Shown here: positions 8,193 to 17,833 of the stretch, piece by piece
How positions within the stretch are numbered: position 1 is the stretch's first letter
Layout of the letters: the number at the start of each line of letters is the position of its first letter
NCBI RefSeq assembly: GCF_003807585.1
Contig: NZ_RMBX01000001.1
Coordinates: forward strand, 62,001 to 126,000
Direction: 5' to 3'
Length of the DNA: 64,000 nt
Source of the DNA: Chitinophaga barathri
GTDB taxonomy: Bacteria > Bacteroidota > Bacteroidia > Chitinophagales > Chitinophagaceae
Translations under genes and position numbers: made by a program
The notes under the pieces: model-generated
Databases searched by the model: none
Told to the model about the DNA's origin: nothing
Seen by the model: only the letters and a program-made list of their open reading frames with translations

Positions 8193-8834
8193 CTATAACC
8201 TGACCAATTCCTTCCGCAGCGCCTCAAGGCAAAGGCCTACCCGGCTTTGCACATGGAGTTTTTCAAATAACGCCTCCCGGTAACCGTCGATCGTGCGCTC
8301 GCTGAGGTACATTTTCGCAGCGATCTGTTTGTAAGTAAGATCACTGCACGCATACTCCAGGAATTGCAGTTCCCTGGCAGTAATTGGGACCTCCTGCTTT
8401 TCATCCGCCTTACGGAGAAGCCGCCTGAAATTGATATTCCCCGTGTCCGCATTGTAATACCCTTTTATTCTTACTTCCTGCAACGCCTTTTCAAGTTCGG
8501 TGGGATGAGTGTCTTTTAACAGGTAGGCACAGCATCCTGCGCGGAACATACGGATAATGGCATCGTCTTTATCATTCATCGACAGCGCAATGAGTAAAAT
8601 GGCGGGATGATTTTCCGTGATCCAGCCGGCGGTGGCGATGCCGTCCATAACGGGCATATTTACATCTACCAGTATCATATCAGGCGGTGTTTCGAGCAGT
8701 TTCATTTTTTCCTGCAGATCGCGGCCGTTCAGGGCTTCTATCACTACTTCATAATCCTGGAAGGTATCCAGCATCAGGCTTAGTGATTTGAGGAATAACT
8801 GGTGATCGTCTACCAGCCCGATCCTTGTTTTCAT
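8193..8834 (-). CDS. NarL/FixJ-type response regulator
   Basis: 213 residues: an N-terminal receiver domain (phospho-acceptor Asp57 in MILVDVNMP, acidic pair in VDDHQ at the start, Lys107 in YLLKDT) and a C-terminal LuxR-type helix-turn-helix (about 150-205, ITARELQFLEYACSDLTYKQIA and SERTIDGYRE in order). It is a DNA-binding transcription regulator activated by phosphorylation. Its start codon overlaps the stop of the histidine kinase gene by 4 bp, so the kinase at 8831-9625 is almost certainly its partner. Its target genes are not evident. Confidence 0.95.
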   Translation of the reverse strand: MKTRIGLVDDHQLFLKSLSLMLDTFQDYEVVIEALNGRDLQEKMKLLETPPDMILVDVNMPVMDGIATAGWITENHPAILLIALSMNDKDDAIIRMFRAGCCAYLLKDTHPTELEKALQEVRIKGYYNADTGNINFRRLLRKADEKQEVPITARELQFLEYACSDLTYKQIAAKMYLSERTIDGYREALFEKLHVQSRVGLCLEALRKELVRL

Positions 8835-9625
8835 ATGGGAGGTGTTTGGTGGGGTAAATGAATGGAAACAATGGTGCCCGAGCCGGTGCCCGGATGCCAG
8901 GAGATACGGCCGCCAAGCGTTGCGGTGCGGAGTTTCATATTGGTAATGCCCATACCGGCACCGGGATAAGCGGCATCTGGCGGAACGGTGGAGGAACCGG
9001 CGCCGTCATCGGTGACGGTAATAAGATGCCCGGCTTCCGTGACGCGGGATTGAATGCTGATACTGGCGGGCCGGCCATGTTTGAGGGCATTTTGTATAGC
9101 CTCCTGTACAATTCGGAACAGGATGATCTGCTCCCCGGAAGCCAGTAGCGGAATGCCTTGCAGGGAACAGTCCGCCTTTACAAGGCCGCCCGCGTTGATG
9201 CGGGTGATCTCCGTTTGCAGGTTATCCGCAAAACTGAATTGTTCCAGCCAGTCTTTGTCCATAGACCGTGACAGCGAGCGTAACTCGCTGATAGCCTGCC
9301 CGAGCGTGGCATTGGCGGAAAGCAGGGTATCCGGCGGGTTCACCAGGCTGCGTTCCGTAAGGCCCAGGAGCATCCTGGATGTGCTGAGCAGCTGGCTGAC
9401 ATTATCGTGCAGTTCTTTTCCTATCTGCCCGAAGGTCTGCTCCTGCACTTCGATCCGGGATTGTTTCAGTTGTTCTGCAAATTCCTTTTCCATGGAACGT
9501 TTCTGCCTGATATCCTGGTTGCGTTTAAAACGGATATAAACAATGACGGTCACAAACGCTACAATGAGCGTAAAGGCGATCACCGCCACCTGGAAAAATA
9601 TACTTATGACTTTCTCTTTTTCCAT
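8831..9625 (-). CDS. Sensor histidine kinase, HisKA_3 type
   Basis: 264 residues. One transmembrane helix (about 8-31) is followed by a coiled-coil linker, a HisKA_3 dimerisation helix with the phospho-acceptor His73 in IGKELHDNVSQLLS, and an HATPase_c domain with the N-box around EAIQNALKHG and G-rich GMGITNMKLR. There is no extracytoplasmic sensor domain, so the signal probably comes through the membrane or from a partner. The 5' end overlaps the membrane protein gene at 9604-10248 by 22 bp and the 3' end overlaps the regulator gene by 4 bp, a tightly coupled trio. Confidence 0.95.
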   Translation of the reverse strand: MEKEKVISIFFQVAVIAFTLIVAFVTVIVYIRFKRNQDIRQKRSMEKEFAEQLKQSRIEVQEQTFGQIGKELHDNVSQLLSTSRMLLGLTERSLVNPPDTLLSANATLGQAISELRSLSRSMDKDWLEQFSFADNLQTEITRINAGGLVKADCSLQGIPLLASGEQIILFRIVQEAIQNALKHGRPASISIQSRVTEAGHLITVTDDGAGSSTVPPDAAYPGAGMGITNMKLRTATLGGRISWHPGTGSGTIVSIHLPHQTPPI

Positions 9626-10248
9626 ATAATGACAAAAGCTACGGCCAATAACAGGTATAGGGATACATTGGCTATATCGCTGGTTTTCCTGAACAGGCTC
9701 CTGTATTCCACGTCAGGGATCTGCATATAGGCAAAATACCGGTGAAGGGTATAAAGAATGGCGGTGATGGCGCCATAGATAAAATACCCTGTTACGATAA
9801 AAAAATCGGGCTCTTCCCACACCGGTGTTATCACCTCCTGCTGGATGAACTCGATGTAATAAATAGTACAGGCAATCGCCAGCAGCGTATAACCAATGAT
9901 GAACGAATAGGAATTAAAGGCGGTAAGGCCCTGAAAAAATGAAAGGTTGACAATGTACACGGCCACAAACAGTCCCAGCAATAGCAGGACGGCCCTGCGA
10001 CGGCGTACATCCGCCAGGAAACTCCTCACGGTGTACAGGTAAAAACAGGTGAATACAAAACAGGCAAAAGTGAACAGCCGGTGATTCGGTATTTTAGCTT
10101 CCGCCATCCACCTGCCGGTAAATTCAATGATGATCACGAAAAGGGTGTAGAGAAAAAATAACCGGTATCCATTCCCTACCCCTTTCGCAAACAGTAGAAT
10201 ACTGCATAGGAATGCCATCCATTCTGCAATTGAGTATAATGCTAACAT
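9604..10248 (-). CDS. Six-helix membrane protein coupled to the two-component system
   Basis: 214 residues, mostly hydrophobic, with about six predicted helices and short charged loops (VRRRRA near 80-86, WKKRKS at the C-terminus). I do not recognise the family. It overlaps the histidine kinase gene by 22 bp. Because that kinase has only one helix and no sensor domain, this protein may be its membrane sensing partner (inference from gene order only). Confidence 0.7.
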   Translation of the reverse strand: MLALYSIAEWMAFLCSILLFAKGVGNGYRLFFLYTLFVIIIEFTGRWMAEAKIPNHRLFTFACFVFTCFYLYTVRSFLADVRRRRAVLLLLGLFVAVYIVNLSFFQGLTAFNSYSFIIGYTLLAIACTIYYIEFIQQEVITPVWEEPDFFIVTGYFIYGAITAILYTLHRYFAYMQIPDVEYRSLFRKTSDIANVSLYLLLAVAFVIIWKKRKS

Positions 10249-10285
10249 CTCTTTGTTTGATCTGGTCTTTATTGGGTCTGCGGGA

Positions 10286-10708
10286 TTACGGCCACAGGCT
10301 GCCGGCGTCGTAGGCTACGTCCGCATCGGGGTCTCCTCCTTTAATTCCTTCCGGCGGCTGCCCGGGCCAGCCAGCATGAATGATCGGGTTGCTGATCGAC
10401 AAAACTTTTCCTTTGTCCCCGGGAGCCTCTACCCATCTGGTGGCCACCAGCATAAGGGTAACCTTGTTTCCAATATGGCCGCCTGTTGCTACGCTTGTGC
10501 CCAACATCACCCCGACACCCCGTTCTGCCTCCGGAATATTTTTTCTGTCAAACATTTGAATTGCTTCATAAATAAAAGAATGCAACTCGTCAATTCTGTA
10601 ACAAACGGCAACAGGAAATTCCGACAGGGTATATTTACTAAAGTCCTTCACAAATTTCCCATACTGTTTAAGAGCATCACCCGGGGGAAGTATTTTTCCT
10701 CTTAACAT
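10286..10708 (-). CDS. Hypothetical protein, 140 residues
   Basis: I do not recognise this protein. It is soluble, has no signal peptide, starts MLRGKILPPGDALKQYGKF, and ends with a Pro/Gly/Asp-rich tail (GWPGQPPEGIKGGDPDADVA). A longer frame is open to 10771, but ATG at 10708 gives a more natural start. It lies 37 bp upstream of the membrane protein gene on the same strand and may belong to the same transcript. The upstream side is a divergent promoter region shared with the gene at 10903. Confidence 0.6.
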   Translation of the reverse strand: MLRGKILPPGDALKQYGKFVKDFSKYTLSEFPVAVCYRIDELHSFIYEAIQMFDRKNIPEAERGVGVMLGTSVATGGHIGNKVTLMLVATRWVEAPGDKGKVLSISNPIIHAGWPGQPPEGIKGGDPDADVAYDAGSLWP

Positions 10709-10902
10709 AAAAGATGATTTTAAGGTTATAAAATATAGACACTGTAAAGCTCCTGATTCCCTGGCTTGCACTCAACAGCGTATTCCCCGTTTCCCGGCCG
10801 GGAAATTTCCCGTATGAAACCCGGCATAATCCCCCTGTTCCGGACTACATCCTGTTCTCATCTTTGCCCTGACAGTTCATCTCTGACCCTAAAAATCTCT
10901 AT

Positions 10903-12393
10903 ATGACACTTCCTACCACCAGCCCTTCAGGCCCCGGGTACCAGATCACCTGGCTGTCCGCCACAGGCATCGCCGGTTTTATCACAGGGTGTTTTATTCT
11001 CTTCCTCGGGAACTTCAGTTGCAGCAAACCACGTCAACCGGTATTTCATGACATTACCTGGTCAATCAAGGGGCAAAGTTTCAATGAGGTAAATGCGCAT
11101 ATCGACAGTTTAAAAAGGGACCGGGATCATGCATGGGGAGCGTATGCAAAACTCACAGGCAACAATAACGATACGGCTAAAATTATTAAACAGGAACGGC
11201 TTGAAGCCGCAAACAGGGATGCGGGGCTCATCAATAAGCTGACCCAATATAAGGAGATATTTCGAGATAGTGGTAATACGGACATGCTTTCGTTTAAAGC
11301 CCTGAACAGTCCGTTGAACTTGAAGATCAGCCAGGATAGCCTGCGCCGTTGGGACAGCGCGTTCGTAAAGGATGGGCGCCTATGGGAAAGCCCTCCCGTG
11401 GAGTATACCCTGCAAGATCCGGCGATACCACTGAAACCGGCGGGCCATGTGATCTTTTCCGTACAGACTTTCCCTTTCAACATCGCTTATATCGCGCAGC
11501 ATCCTGAAGTTGGTATCTGGCTGCTACTGGTGCTCATCTATTCCAGTTTTTGTTTCCTGGCCTTCACCATGTGCTGTTTCCTGAGCGGGAAGGTCAAAAC
11601 CCTGGCAGACCCTGATCCGTCAGACAAAGGCCGTTATGCCCTCATCTGCGTGATCATGGCCGTGGTCCTGTTTATCATCGCATGGATATGGAAACACAGT
11701 TTTTATGACGCCAGCGTTGTCAAAGACCTGTACTTCATGGGACACCTTGAAATTGTGGAGCTCTCCATGCTGGTGCTAGGCAGCATTTCCGGCGCCCTCT
11801 GCCTGTCCGGTTTTATTTATACCGCCCCGAAACTAAGCGCCCTGAGAAACCAACTGGTGACGGAGGTGAAAAATGCAGCCGCTTTAAGCGCGGCCCTGCA
11901 AACCACTTTGAGCCAAAATGCGGCAGCGGCTCCCGCGGTTCAGGCCCAGCTGGACCAGGCGGAAATCCGGGCAAGAGACCTAAAAGCCAGGCAGGAAGAA
12001 CTTTCCGGTGTCTTCAACACCTACTTCATACTGGCTGCCATTATCCTTTCAACGATGGTATTGTGCTCCGGCGCTTTGTATAACACTGCAAACTCACTGG
12101 AGTTTGTAAAACTGCTCACGCAGAACTGGGGGTTCAGCCCTGTGAGGACGGACTTTATCTACCTCTATGGCGGACTGTACACGGTGATCCTTTTACTGGT
12201 ATATATCCCAGTGAGGATGCATGTAAGCGAAGCCGGGCCTGGCACTCCCGCCGCAGCCGCCGCAACAGCGACAAACGGCAAATGGTATGAGTGGGTGAAA
12301 GACCCCTTTGCCCAACTGAAGACCGTGCTGGCAGCAGCCTCTCCACTGCTGGTCAGTCTCCTGCAGACTTTGTTCGACTTGTTGTTCAAATAA
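10903..12393 (+). CDS. Multi-pass membrane protein with coiled coil, unknown function
   Basis: 496 residues. There is a helix near 15-37, then a long non-membrane segment (about 40-200) rich in charged helix, then helices near 208-230, 242-262, 283-305, 373-393 and 420-440 and a hydrophobic C-terminus. A coiled-coil stretch lies around 310-370 (LRNQLVTEVKNAAALSAAL and following). I do not recognise the family. The next two genes follow at 48 bp and 11 bp in the same direction, so a three-gene unit linking inner membrane and outer membrane is plausible. A CATCTTTG element lies about 40 bp upstream, close to the Bacteroidota -7 consensus. Confidence 0.65.
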   Translation: MTLPTTSPSGPGYQITWLSATGIAGFITGCFILFLGNFSCSKPRQPVFHDITWSIKGQSFNEVNAHIDSLKRDRDHAWGAYAKLTGNNNDTAKIIKQERLEAANRDAGLINKLTQYKEIFRDSGNTDMLSFKALNSPLNLKISQDSLRRWDSAFVKDGRLWESPPVEYTLQDPAIPLKPAGHVIFSVQTFPFNIAYIAQHPEVGIWLLLVLIYSSFCFLAFTMCCFLSGKVKTLADPDPSDKGRYALICVIMAVVLFIIAWIWKHSFYDASVVKDLYFMGHLEIVELSMLVLGSISGALCLSGFIYTAPKLSALRNQLVTEVKNAAALSAALQTTLSQNAAAAPAVQAQLDQAEIRARDLKARQEELSGVFNTYFILAAIILSTMVLCSGALYNTANSLEFVKLLTQNWGFSPVRTDFIYLYGGLYTVILLLVYIPVRMHVSEAGPGTPAAAAATATNGKWYEWVKDPFAQLKTVLAAASPLLVSLLQTLFDLLFK

Positions 12394-12441
12394 ACCCGCG
12401 TAGCCGAAAACGGGAATCAGAGTAGGCACAAAATTCATTTT

Positions 12442-12855
12442 ATGGAAAGAACTTATCAGATCGATCCTTCTGGCGGAGATATTACGATCGAGGTGATCGT
12501 CTCCACCAGGGGCATTGCCGCCACCGAAGTAAGCCGCAGGTTAAAAGGCGGATCATACGTATCCATCATCAAGTCTACGGAACCGCCCAATGCAAATGCG
12601 GCCGGTATGGTGACGGAAAGAGGGATTGGCCATTCCCCCATACTGAAAGAAGGCAAACTGGATATCTACACCATTGCCCGGCTGGTAAGCGTTCCAGACA
12701 GCGATCTGGAGCAGGCCTTTGAAGAATTTACCATTACCTGCATCCTGCGCGGCGGCCCTCAGGGAGCACAACCTTTTACGCTGGAGGCCGCGGAGAAAGA
12801 ACGCAGTTCATCCAAAAAGCTGCTCGCCGGTAATATCCGCATCGTGTTATTCTAA
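12442..12855 (+). CDS. Hypothetical beta-rich protein, 137 residues
   Basis: I do not recognise this protein. It has no signal peptide or membrane segment and alternates short hydrophobic strands with turns (ITIEVIVSTRGI, YVSIIKST, FTITCILRGG). It sits between a membrane protein gene (48 bp upstream) and a predicted outer-membrane protein gene (11 bp downstream) and is probably co-transcribed with both. Confidence 0.6.
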   Translation: MERTYQIDPSGGDITIEVIVSTRGIAATEVSRRLKGGSYVSIIKSTEPPNANAAGMVTERGIGHSPILKEGKLDIYTIARLVSVPDSDLEQAFEEFTITCILRGGPQGAQPFTLEAAEKERSSSKKLLAGNIRIVLF

Positions 12856-12866
12856 AAACCAAACCC

Positions 12867-13976
12867 ATGAAATGTTTACCAGTTTTGGCTGTTGTTTTGT
12901 TCAGCATGACCACTGCATACGCGCAGAACAAAGACATAAAGCTGACAGACCTCAAAACCCCGAACTCACCCGGGTTCCAGATATTGGACATCTCGCCTTC
13001 CAGTGTGGAAAGGCCCACCAACCCACAGGGATTTTCCGTCAAAGTGCTGAACCTCTTCAGCAGCGGCAATGGCATCCCCAAAAACTTCTCGTTTGAGTTC
13101 TCCCCCTTTTGGAGCTTTAAACCTAAAGACGAAACAGTCTACAATTATCTTGGCATTCCCAAAGAAGGCGAAAAACTGCCGCCGGCACAAATCCTGAAAG
13201 CCCCGCTGCGTAAATTCTCCATCTCCCTCGCGTCCGCATTTTCCGATTCCACCAGCGGCAGCAGTCTGAAAAACACCAATTACATCGCGGTGGGCGCACG
13301 TACGAACCTCCTGACGCTCAGAACACGCGGACAGGTGGAAAATATCCATGCCGATCTGCACAATGCGACGCAGATCATGCTCAAAAAAGCCGCCGCCCTT
13401 CACGGGCCTGGCGGAGAAATCATACGGCGTCCCGTGGATGAGGTTGATAAGTTGCTTGAAGAAGACGAAGAATACCAGGCAGCCTTAGCGGGCGTTCAGC
13501 GGCAACCTTTATTGCTGCTGGATGTTGCCTATGCTTATTCCAACGCCTTTGCGGATAATAAATACGCCAACAGACGGTTCCATAAATCAGGTTTCTGGGC
13601 CACGCTCACGGCGAATGCGCAGTTCAAAGCCACCGATCATTTCCTCAGCTTCATTGTCCTGGGCAGGATCACGAATGACAATGTCCTGAAAGATACCGCC
13701 AAACTGGTGTTTGAAGAGGACAGGGCGATCGATTACGGCGGCAAACTGGAATATAACCTGAAAAGGTTCAGCCTTTCCGTGGAATATGTAAAACGCAGTT
13801 ACAACGACATCTCCGCCATCGATACGGAAAGAACGGTAGGCATCCTGCAATACAAGATCAGCAACCAGCTCTATGTAATGGGCACCTACGGCAAAAACTT
13901 CGGCAATATCAACAACGTATTTGCACTGCTGGGCCTCAACTGGGGCTTCGGTAGTTCACCCCTTAAAAATGAATAA
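12867..13976 (+). CDS. Secreted, probable outer-membrane beta-barrel protein
   Basis: 369 residues with a clear signal peptide (MKCLPVLAVVLFSMTTAYAQ). The mature part has alternating amphipathic strands, notably in the C-terminal 150 residues (LLLLDVAYAYSN, LSFIVLGRIT, FSLSVEYVKR, YVMGTYGKNF, LLGLNWGFG), as expected of an outer-membrane barrel. A charged helical insertion (about 155-200) interrupts it. The specific family is not recognised. It closes the three-gene unit begun at 10903 and is followed by a hairpin terminator. Confidence 0.65.
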   Translation: MKCLPVLAVVLFSMTTAYAQNKDIKLTDLKTPNSPGFQILDISPSSVERPTNPQGFSVKVLNLFSSGNGIPKNFSFEFSPFWSFKPKDETVYNYLGIPKEGEKLPPAQILKAPLRKFSISLASAFSDSTSGSSLKNTNYIAVGARTNLLTLRTRGQVENIHADLHNATQIMLKKAAALHGPGGEIIRRPVDEVDKLLEEDEEYQAALAGVQRQPLLLLDVAYAYSNAFADNKYANRRFHKSGFWATLTANAQFKATDHFLSFIVLGRITNDNVLKDTAKLVFEEDRAIDYGGKLEYNLKRFSLSVEYVKRSYNDISAIDTERTVGILQYKISNQLYVMGTYGKNFGNINNVFALLGLNWGFGSSPLKNE

Positions 13977-13983
13977 GAGACGG

Positions 13984-14010
13984 AAGGCCGTGTATACGGC
14001 CTTTCCTTTC
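13984..14010 (+). terminator. Intrinsic terminator after the outer-membrane protein gene
   Basis: A perfect 8-bp stem (AAGGCCGT / ACGGCCTT, loop GTAT) starts 8 bp after the stop codon and is followed by a pyrimidine-rich tail rather than a pure T run. Confidence 0.6.
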
Positions 14011-14076
14011 CCATTCTTCCATGGAATTCCTTAATTTCACAAAGCATTTAACCTGGCTTCAGGAAATCAGCTTTCC

Positions 14077-16422
14077 ATGAAAAAAACCATTATTGATATA
14101 TCCGGCAACCGGGCCTTTGCATTTCCGGCGGATGCTGCCATATCTTTCAGGCCGTTTATGGCCCATCTCGAAAAACGCGCTTCGGAGGAACAAGGCCTGA
14201 AAGGAAATTTTTACCGCACCGTGCTCGAACGTTTCCACGAAAAACCCAATGTGGAAGCGGATATAGACCTTGAGCACATTTATCAGTACGAAGACCTGCT
14301 GGAATACCTCTATGCCATACTTTCCCCTACCCTCGCAGCTGAAAGCGAACTGGCATGGGGCCTTGCTTTTCCTTTGCAGCCCGTACTATTCTACGGTACC
14401 GCTTCCATCTACGAAATGCTGACCCACAACCTCCAGGCGCCGGACGATTATACCATCGCCAAAACCCCGCAGGAATATCACCGCGACCGCCTGAAACTGG
14501 TCTACTCACTGATCCTTCAAAGACTGTACAACTTCCAGCCCCCGGTAAAGACCGGCCAGTATCACGCCTGGTCCAAAGGCGGCGAAGGCCTGCTGCGCTA
14601 CTATTATACCGCCGTAAACATGGATTTCCTGGAAGTGACCGTAAAAGGCGAACTGCCATCACTGGATACACGCGAGCTATTGGCCCTGCTTTCAGGCCCT
14701 GACGGTTTTGCCGCGCTCGAAAAGATGCTGCCGCTGGAACAGTTCCGGTTCCGGGGCATCGCCATCGTAACGGCTACGGACGTTACGGCGCAACAAGCGG
14801 TGGAGAATATCCGGAAAATACGGCTGATGGCCCGGCCCGGGGAAGAAAGAAAAGGGTACGAAGATGTGATCCGTTCGCTGAAAACACTCGTACAAAACGA
14901 CCGTATCGAATTTGACCTGTTCCCTTTTGTACGGGTGAACAACCGGGCGGTGTACGGCTATGAAAAAAGCGGTACAGGCGTATTGTTCTCCGTATGGGGT
15001 GAAGACAATTTTACACCGGAAGAGTTTGCCAAAAACGCCGAAGCCTATTCCGCTCGCCCTGATTCCTTTTATTCACCGGACGTGAGCGACGAAGGGTTAA
15101 AAAAGATGTCGTTCGTACAGATGTTCCGCAAGCTGGGCGTCCGTTCCCTGGCGCTGACGCCGGTATTCCACCAGGGCAATGCCGTGGGCGTACTGGGCAT
15201 GCATACCTGGGGCGACGATCAGTTCGATGAAAAAACGCTGGCCCTGCTGGAGCCTGTCATTGCTCCCATCGGGCAGTTGTTGCAGATCTATATCGATGAA
15301 TTTAACCTGGAGCTGGAAAACATCATCAAGGAAAAATTCACGTCGATACAACCGGCCGTGCAATGGAAATTCAACGAAGTAGCCTGGCATATCCTTCATC
15401 ATAAAAAGAAAAACCTCAGCGTGGAAACGGAGCCGATCCGTTTTGAACAGGTGTACCCGCTGTATGGCGCCATTGACATCCGGAACTCCACGATGGAGCG
15501 GAACAAGGCGGCCATGGCGGACCTTGACGCGCATCTTCTTTTGCTTACCACCACACTTGCCGCTTTACAGCCGCATCACCAGTCCGTGATACTGGACGAA
15601 ATGATCTTCCATAGCCGCAAATGGCAGCAGGTGCTGGATCAGGGCCCCCTGCCCACTACGGACGAAGCGAACCTCAACCATTTCCTGAATGAAGAGACCG
15701 CCGCGTACCTCCGGCACATCTCCCAGCAGGCGCCCACCACCCGCGATGGTATCGCCGCTTACCTGGACATTGTAAAAAAACCGGACGGGCAGGCGCAGCG
15801 CAACCGTCATTCGCTGGAAACCTCCATGCAAAAGCTCAACACGGCGATCAATCAATATTTTGAGCTGGAAAAAGATAAACTACAACAATCCTATCCCTGT
15901 TATTTTGAAAAATTCAGGACGGATGGCATTGAATACGATATCTATATCGGGCAGTCCATTGCACCCAAACAGCCTTTTGATCATTTCCACCTGAAACACC
16001 TGCGCCTCTGGCAGCTGTCTTCCATGGCCGCCATTGCCAGGCTCACGCGCTCGCTGCTGCCCGAAATGCCCGTGGCGCTTGAAACCACGCAGCTCATTTT
16101 TGTACACAACCACCCCATCGATATCAGTTTCAGAACAGACGAAAGGAAGTTTGACGTGGAAGGCGCATACAACATCCGTTACCAGATGATCAAAAAACGT
16201 ATCGACAAAGTACATATCCGCCATACCGGCGAAAGGCTTACCCAGCCCGGTAAGATCGCGCTGATCTATTTCAACAAAAGGGATGTGGAAGACTACCTGC
16301 CCTACATCGGTTACCTGCAGGAGACCGGCGTCATTGAGCCGGGTACGGAAGAACTGGAGCTGGAAGACCTCCAGGGGCTGAGCGGCCTGCGGGCTTTGAG
16401 GATAGGCATTCGGTACGAATAA
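14077..16422 (+). CDS. Large GAF-domain protein
   Basis: A 781-residue soluble protein without signal peptide or helices. A GAF-like segment lies around residues 330-425 (VRSLALTPVFHQGNAVGVLG, then a long helix), a fold that usually binds small ligands or cyclic nucleotides. Around 458-475 the sequence YPLYGAIDIRNST resembles the first strand of a nucleotide cyclase domain but lacks a clear metal-binding pair, so I do not call it a cyclase. Proteins of this length and order occur in Bacteroidota and are usually annotated only by the GAF domain. It has its own upstream gap of about 100 bp and lies 46 bp before the next gene. Confidence 0.65.
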   Translation: MKKTIIDISGNRAFAFPADAAISFRPFMAHLEKRASEEQGLKGNFYRTVLERFHEKPNVEADIDLEHIYQYEDLLEYLYAILSPTLAAESELAWGLAFPLQPVLFYGTASIYEMLTHNLQAPDDYTIAKTPQEYHRDRLKLVYSLILQRLYNFQPPVKTGQYHAWSKGGEGLLRYYYTAVNMDFLEVTVKGELPSLDTRELLALLSGPDGFAALEKMLPLEQFRFRGIAIVTATDVTAQQAVENIRKIRLMARPGEERKGYEDVIRSLKTLVQNDRIEFDLFPFVRVNNRAVYGYEKSGTGVLFSVWGEDNFTPEEFAKNAEAYSARPDSFYSPDVSDEGLKKMSFVQMFRKLGVRSLALTPVFHQGNAVGVLGMHTWGDDQFDEKTLALLEPVIAPIGQLLQIYIDEFNLELENIIKEKFTSIQPAVQWKFNEVAWHILHHKKKNLSVETEPIRFEQVYPLYGAIDIRNSTMERNKAAMADLDAHLLLLTTTLAALQPHHQSVILDEMIFHSRKWQQVLDQGPLPTTDEANLNHFLNEETAAYLRHISQQAPTTRDGIAAYLDIVKKPDGQAQRNRHSLETSMQKLNTAINQYFELEKDKLQQSYPCYFEKFRTDGIEYDIYIGQSIAPKQPFDHFHLKHLRLWQLSSMAAIARLTRSLLPEMPVALETTQLIFVHNHPIDISFRTDERKFDVEGAYNIRYQMIKKRIDKVHIRHTGERLTQPGKIALIYFNKRDVEDYLPYIGYLQETGVIEPGTEELELEDLQGLSGLRALRIGIRYE

Positions 16423-16468
16423 CCGGGGAAAAGTGGTATATTAGGTATATCCGCAAGCAACAACCCCA

Positions 16469-17833
16469 ATGGCCGAAAATTTCAAAATATATCTCCTGGA
16501 CATATTGTCCGTGCTGCTGCCCGGCGGCCTGCTGGTAGCCCTGCTCGCCCGTTTTGAAGGCCTTGCGGGGAAATACGCCAGCCTGTTCCTTACAGACAGC
16601 GACAACTGGATGGCCATTGTGGTATACATCGGCATCGCCTATATGCTGGGGCATTTTATCTTTTTCCTCGGCTCTTACCTGGATGATATTTTGTTTGAGC
16701 CATACCAGAAAGTGTTCTGGAAAGACCCGTTGCTGAAGGCGATTGTCATCAACTTCAAAGAAGAAAAAACCGGCATTGCGGACCGCGCCGCGCTGAACGC
16801 GTTTAAATGGAGCTGCGCCTGGCTGCTGAAACATGAACCGGCGATGTATTCCGTGGTGGAGCGGCATATTGCGGAATCAAAGTTCTTCAGAAGCCTGGTG
16901 GTAGTACTGCTGGCCGGGGTGATCATATCCTGCATTAAAAATGAATGGTGGATGGCCGTGACGGCGTTTGTCCTCGTTTTCTTTTCCATCATACGGTATC
17001 TCACACAAAGAAGCAAAGCTATAGAAACGGCTTACCAGTATGTGATCACCGCCTCAGGCATCCGGTTTCAGCCCGCGGAGTCCGCCATGATGTACAGCCG
17101 CCTGATGGAACAACGCGTTTGGGTGCGTGAAACCGGGAAGAGCGGAGCGGGTGACTTTTTCAGGAAAGTGCGCGTACTGTTGATGCTGATCTTTAACAAA
17201 ACAGCTGCTGCTTCCGGCAGTGCAAAGTCGGGGGAGCTCCGCTGGTTCTTTACACAACCGGATGAAACGATCGAAACGTTTTTCCAGTCACATGGCAAAT
17301 CCCTTTCCGCCGCCGCTTCCCGTACAGACCAGTATCTATCCATTCCCGGCAGGGACGATATGAGCATCAAGATCCGCGAAGGGAAAATGGAGATCAAAAA
17401 ACGGACGGGCATCCCCGTGCCTGTACACCCCGGCGCTCATGCCAGCGGCTTCCTGGAAGACTGGGAGAAGTACATGTTCAGGCTGCAGGACGACAAGATA
17501 CCCGTAAACGGCAGCGGATACTGGCTGGCTGTAAAAAAGGACCGCATCGGGCTTAAATTCAGCCCAAACGGGCAGGGAGAATGGGCCGTGCTCGACATCA
17601 AAGAAAAAACAACCACAGGCTGCCAGGCGGAATACACCCGGCTCATCATCAACGGCAGGGAAAGTTATACGTTTGCGCTGGAGTGGTTTGGCATGAAAGG
17701 GAAACAGCCTATGCCGCCTGCACTGAATATGCTTTTTCAAAATTTATTCCTGGACATTCAACATTCATGCGGATACAATGCTTACCTGAACAAAGTGGCT
17801 ATGCCAGGTAATCCCCTACCGGAAAACAGTTGA
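16469..17833 (+). CDS. Membrane-anchored protein of unknown function
   Basis: 454 residues. Helices are predicted near 8-30, 50-72 and, as a hairpin, about 140-175. The rest is soluble and mixed alpha/beta, with a GSGYWLAVKKDRIGLKFSPNG segment near 350. I do not recognise the family. It is 46 bp downstream of the GAF protein gene on the same strand and may work with it. Its last 35 bp overlap a decayed antisense gene fragment at 17799-18002, which suggests the 3' end is a recombination junction. Confidence 0.6.
   Translation: MAENFKIYLLDILSVLLPGGLLVALLARFEGLAGKYASLFLTDSDNWMAIVVYIGIAYMLGHFIFFLGSYLDDILFEPYQKVFWKDPLLKAIVINFKEEKTGIADRAALNAFKWSCAWLLKHEPAMYSVVERHIAESKFFRSLVVVLLAGVIISCIKNEWWMAVTAFVLVFFSIIRYLTQRSKAIETAYQYVITASGIRFQPAESAMMYSRLMEQRVWVRETGKSGAGDFFRKVRVLLMLIFNKTAAASGSAKSGELRWFFTQPDETIETFFQSHGKSLSAAASRTDQYLSIPGRDDMSIKIREGKMEIKKRTGIPVPVHPGAHASGFLEDWEKYMFRLQDDKIPVNGSGYWLAVKKDRIGLKFSPNGQGEWAVLDIKEKTTTGCQAEYTRLIINGRESYTFALEWFGMKGKQPMPPALNMLFQNLFLDIQHSCGYNAYLNKVAMPGNPLPENS

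Noticed and set aside
14077..16422. Adenylate cyclase call for the GAF protein
   Set aside because: One strand (YPLYGAIDIRNST) resembles a cyclase domain, but the second metal Asp and other catalytic residues could not be located.
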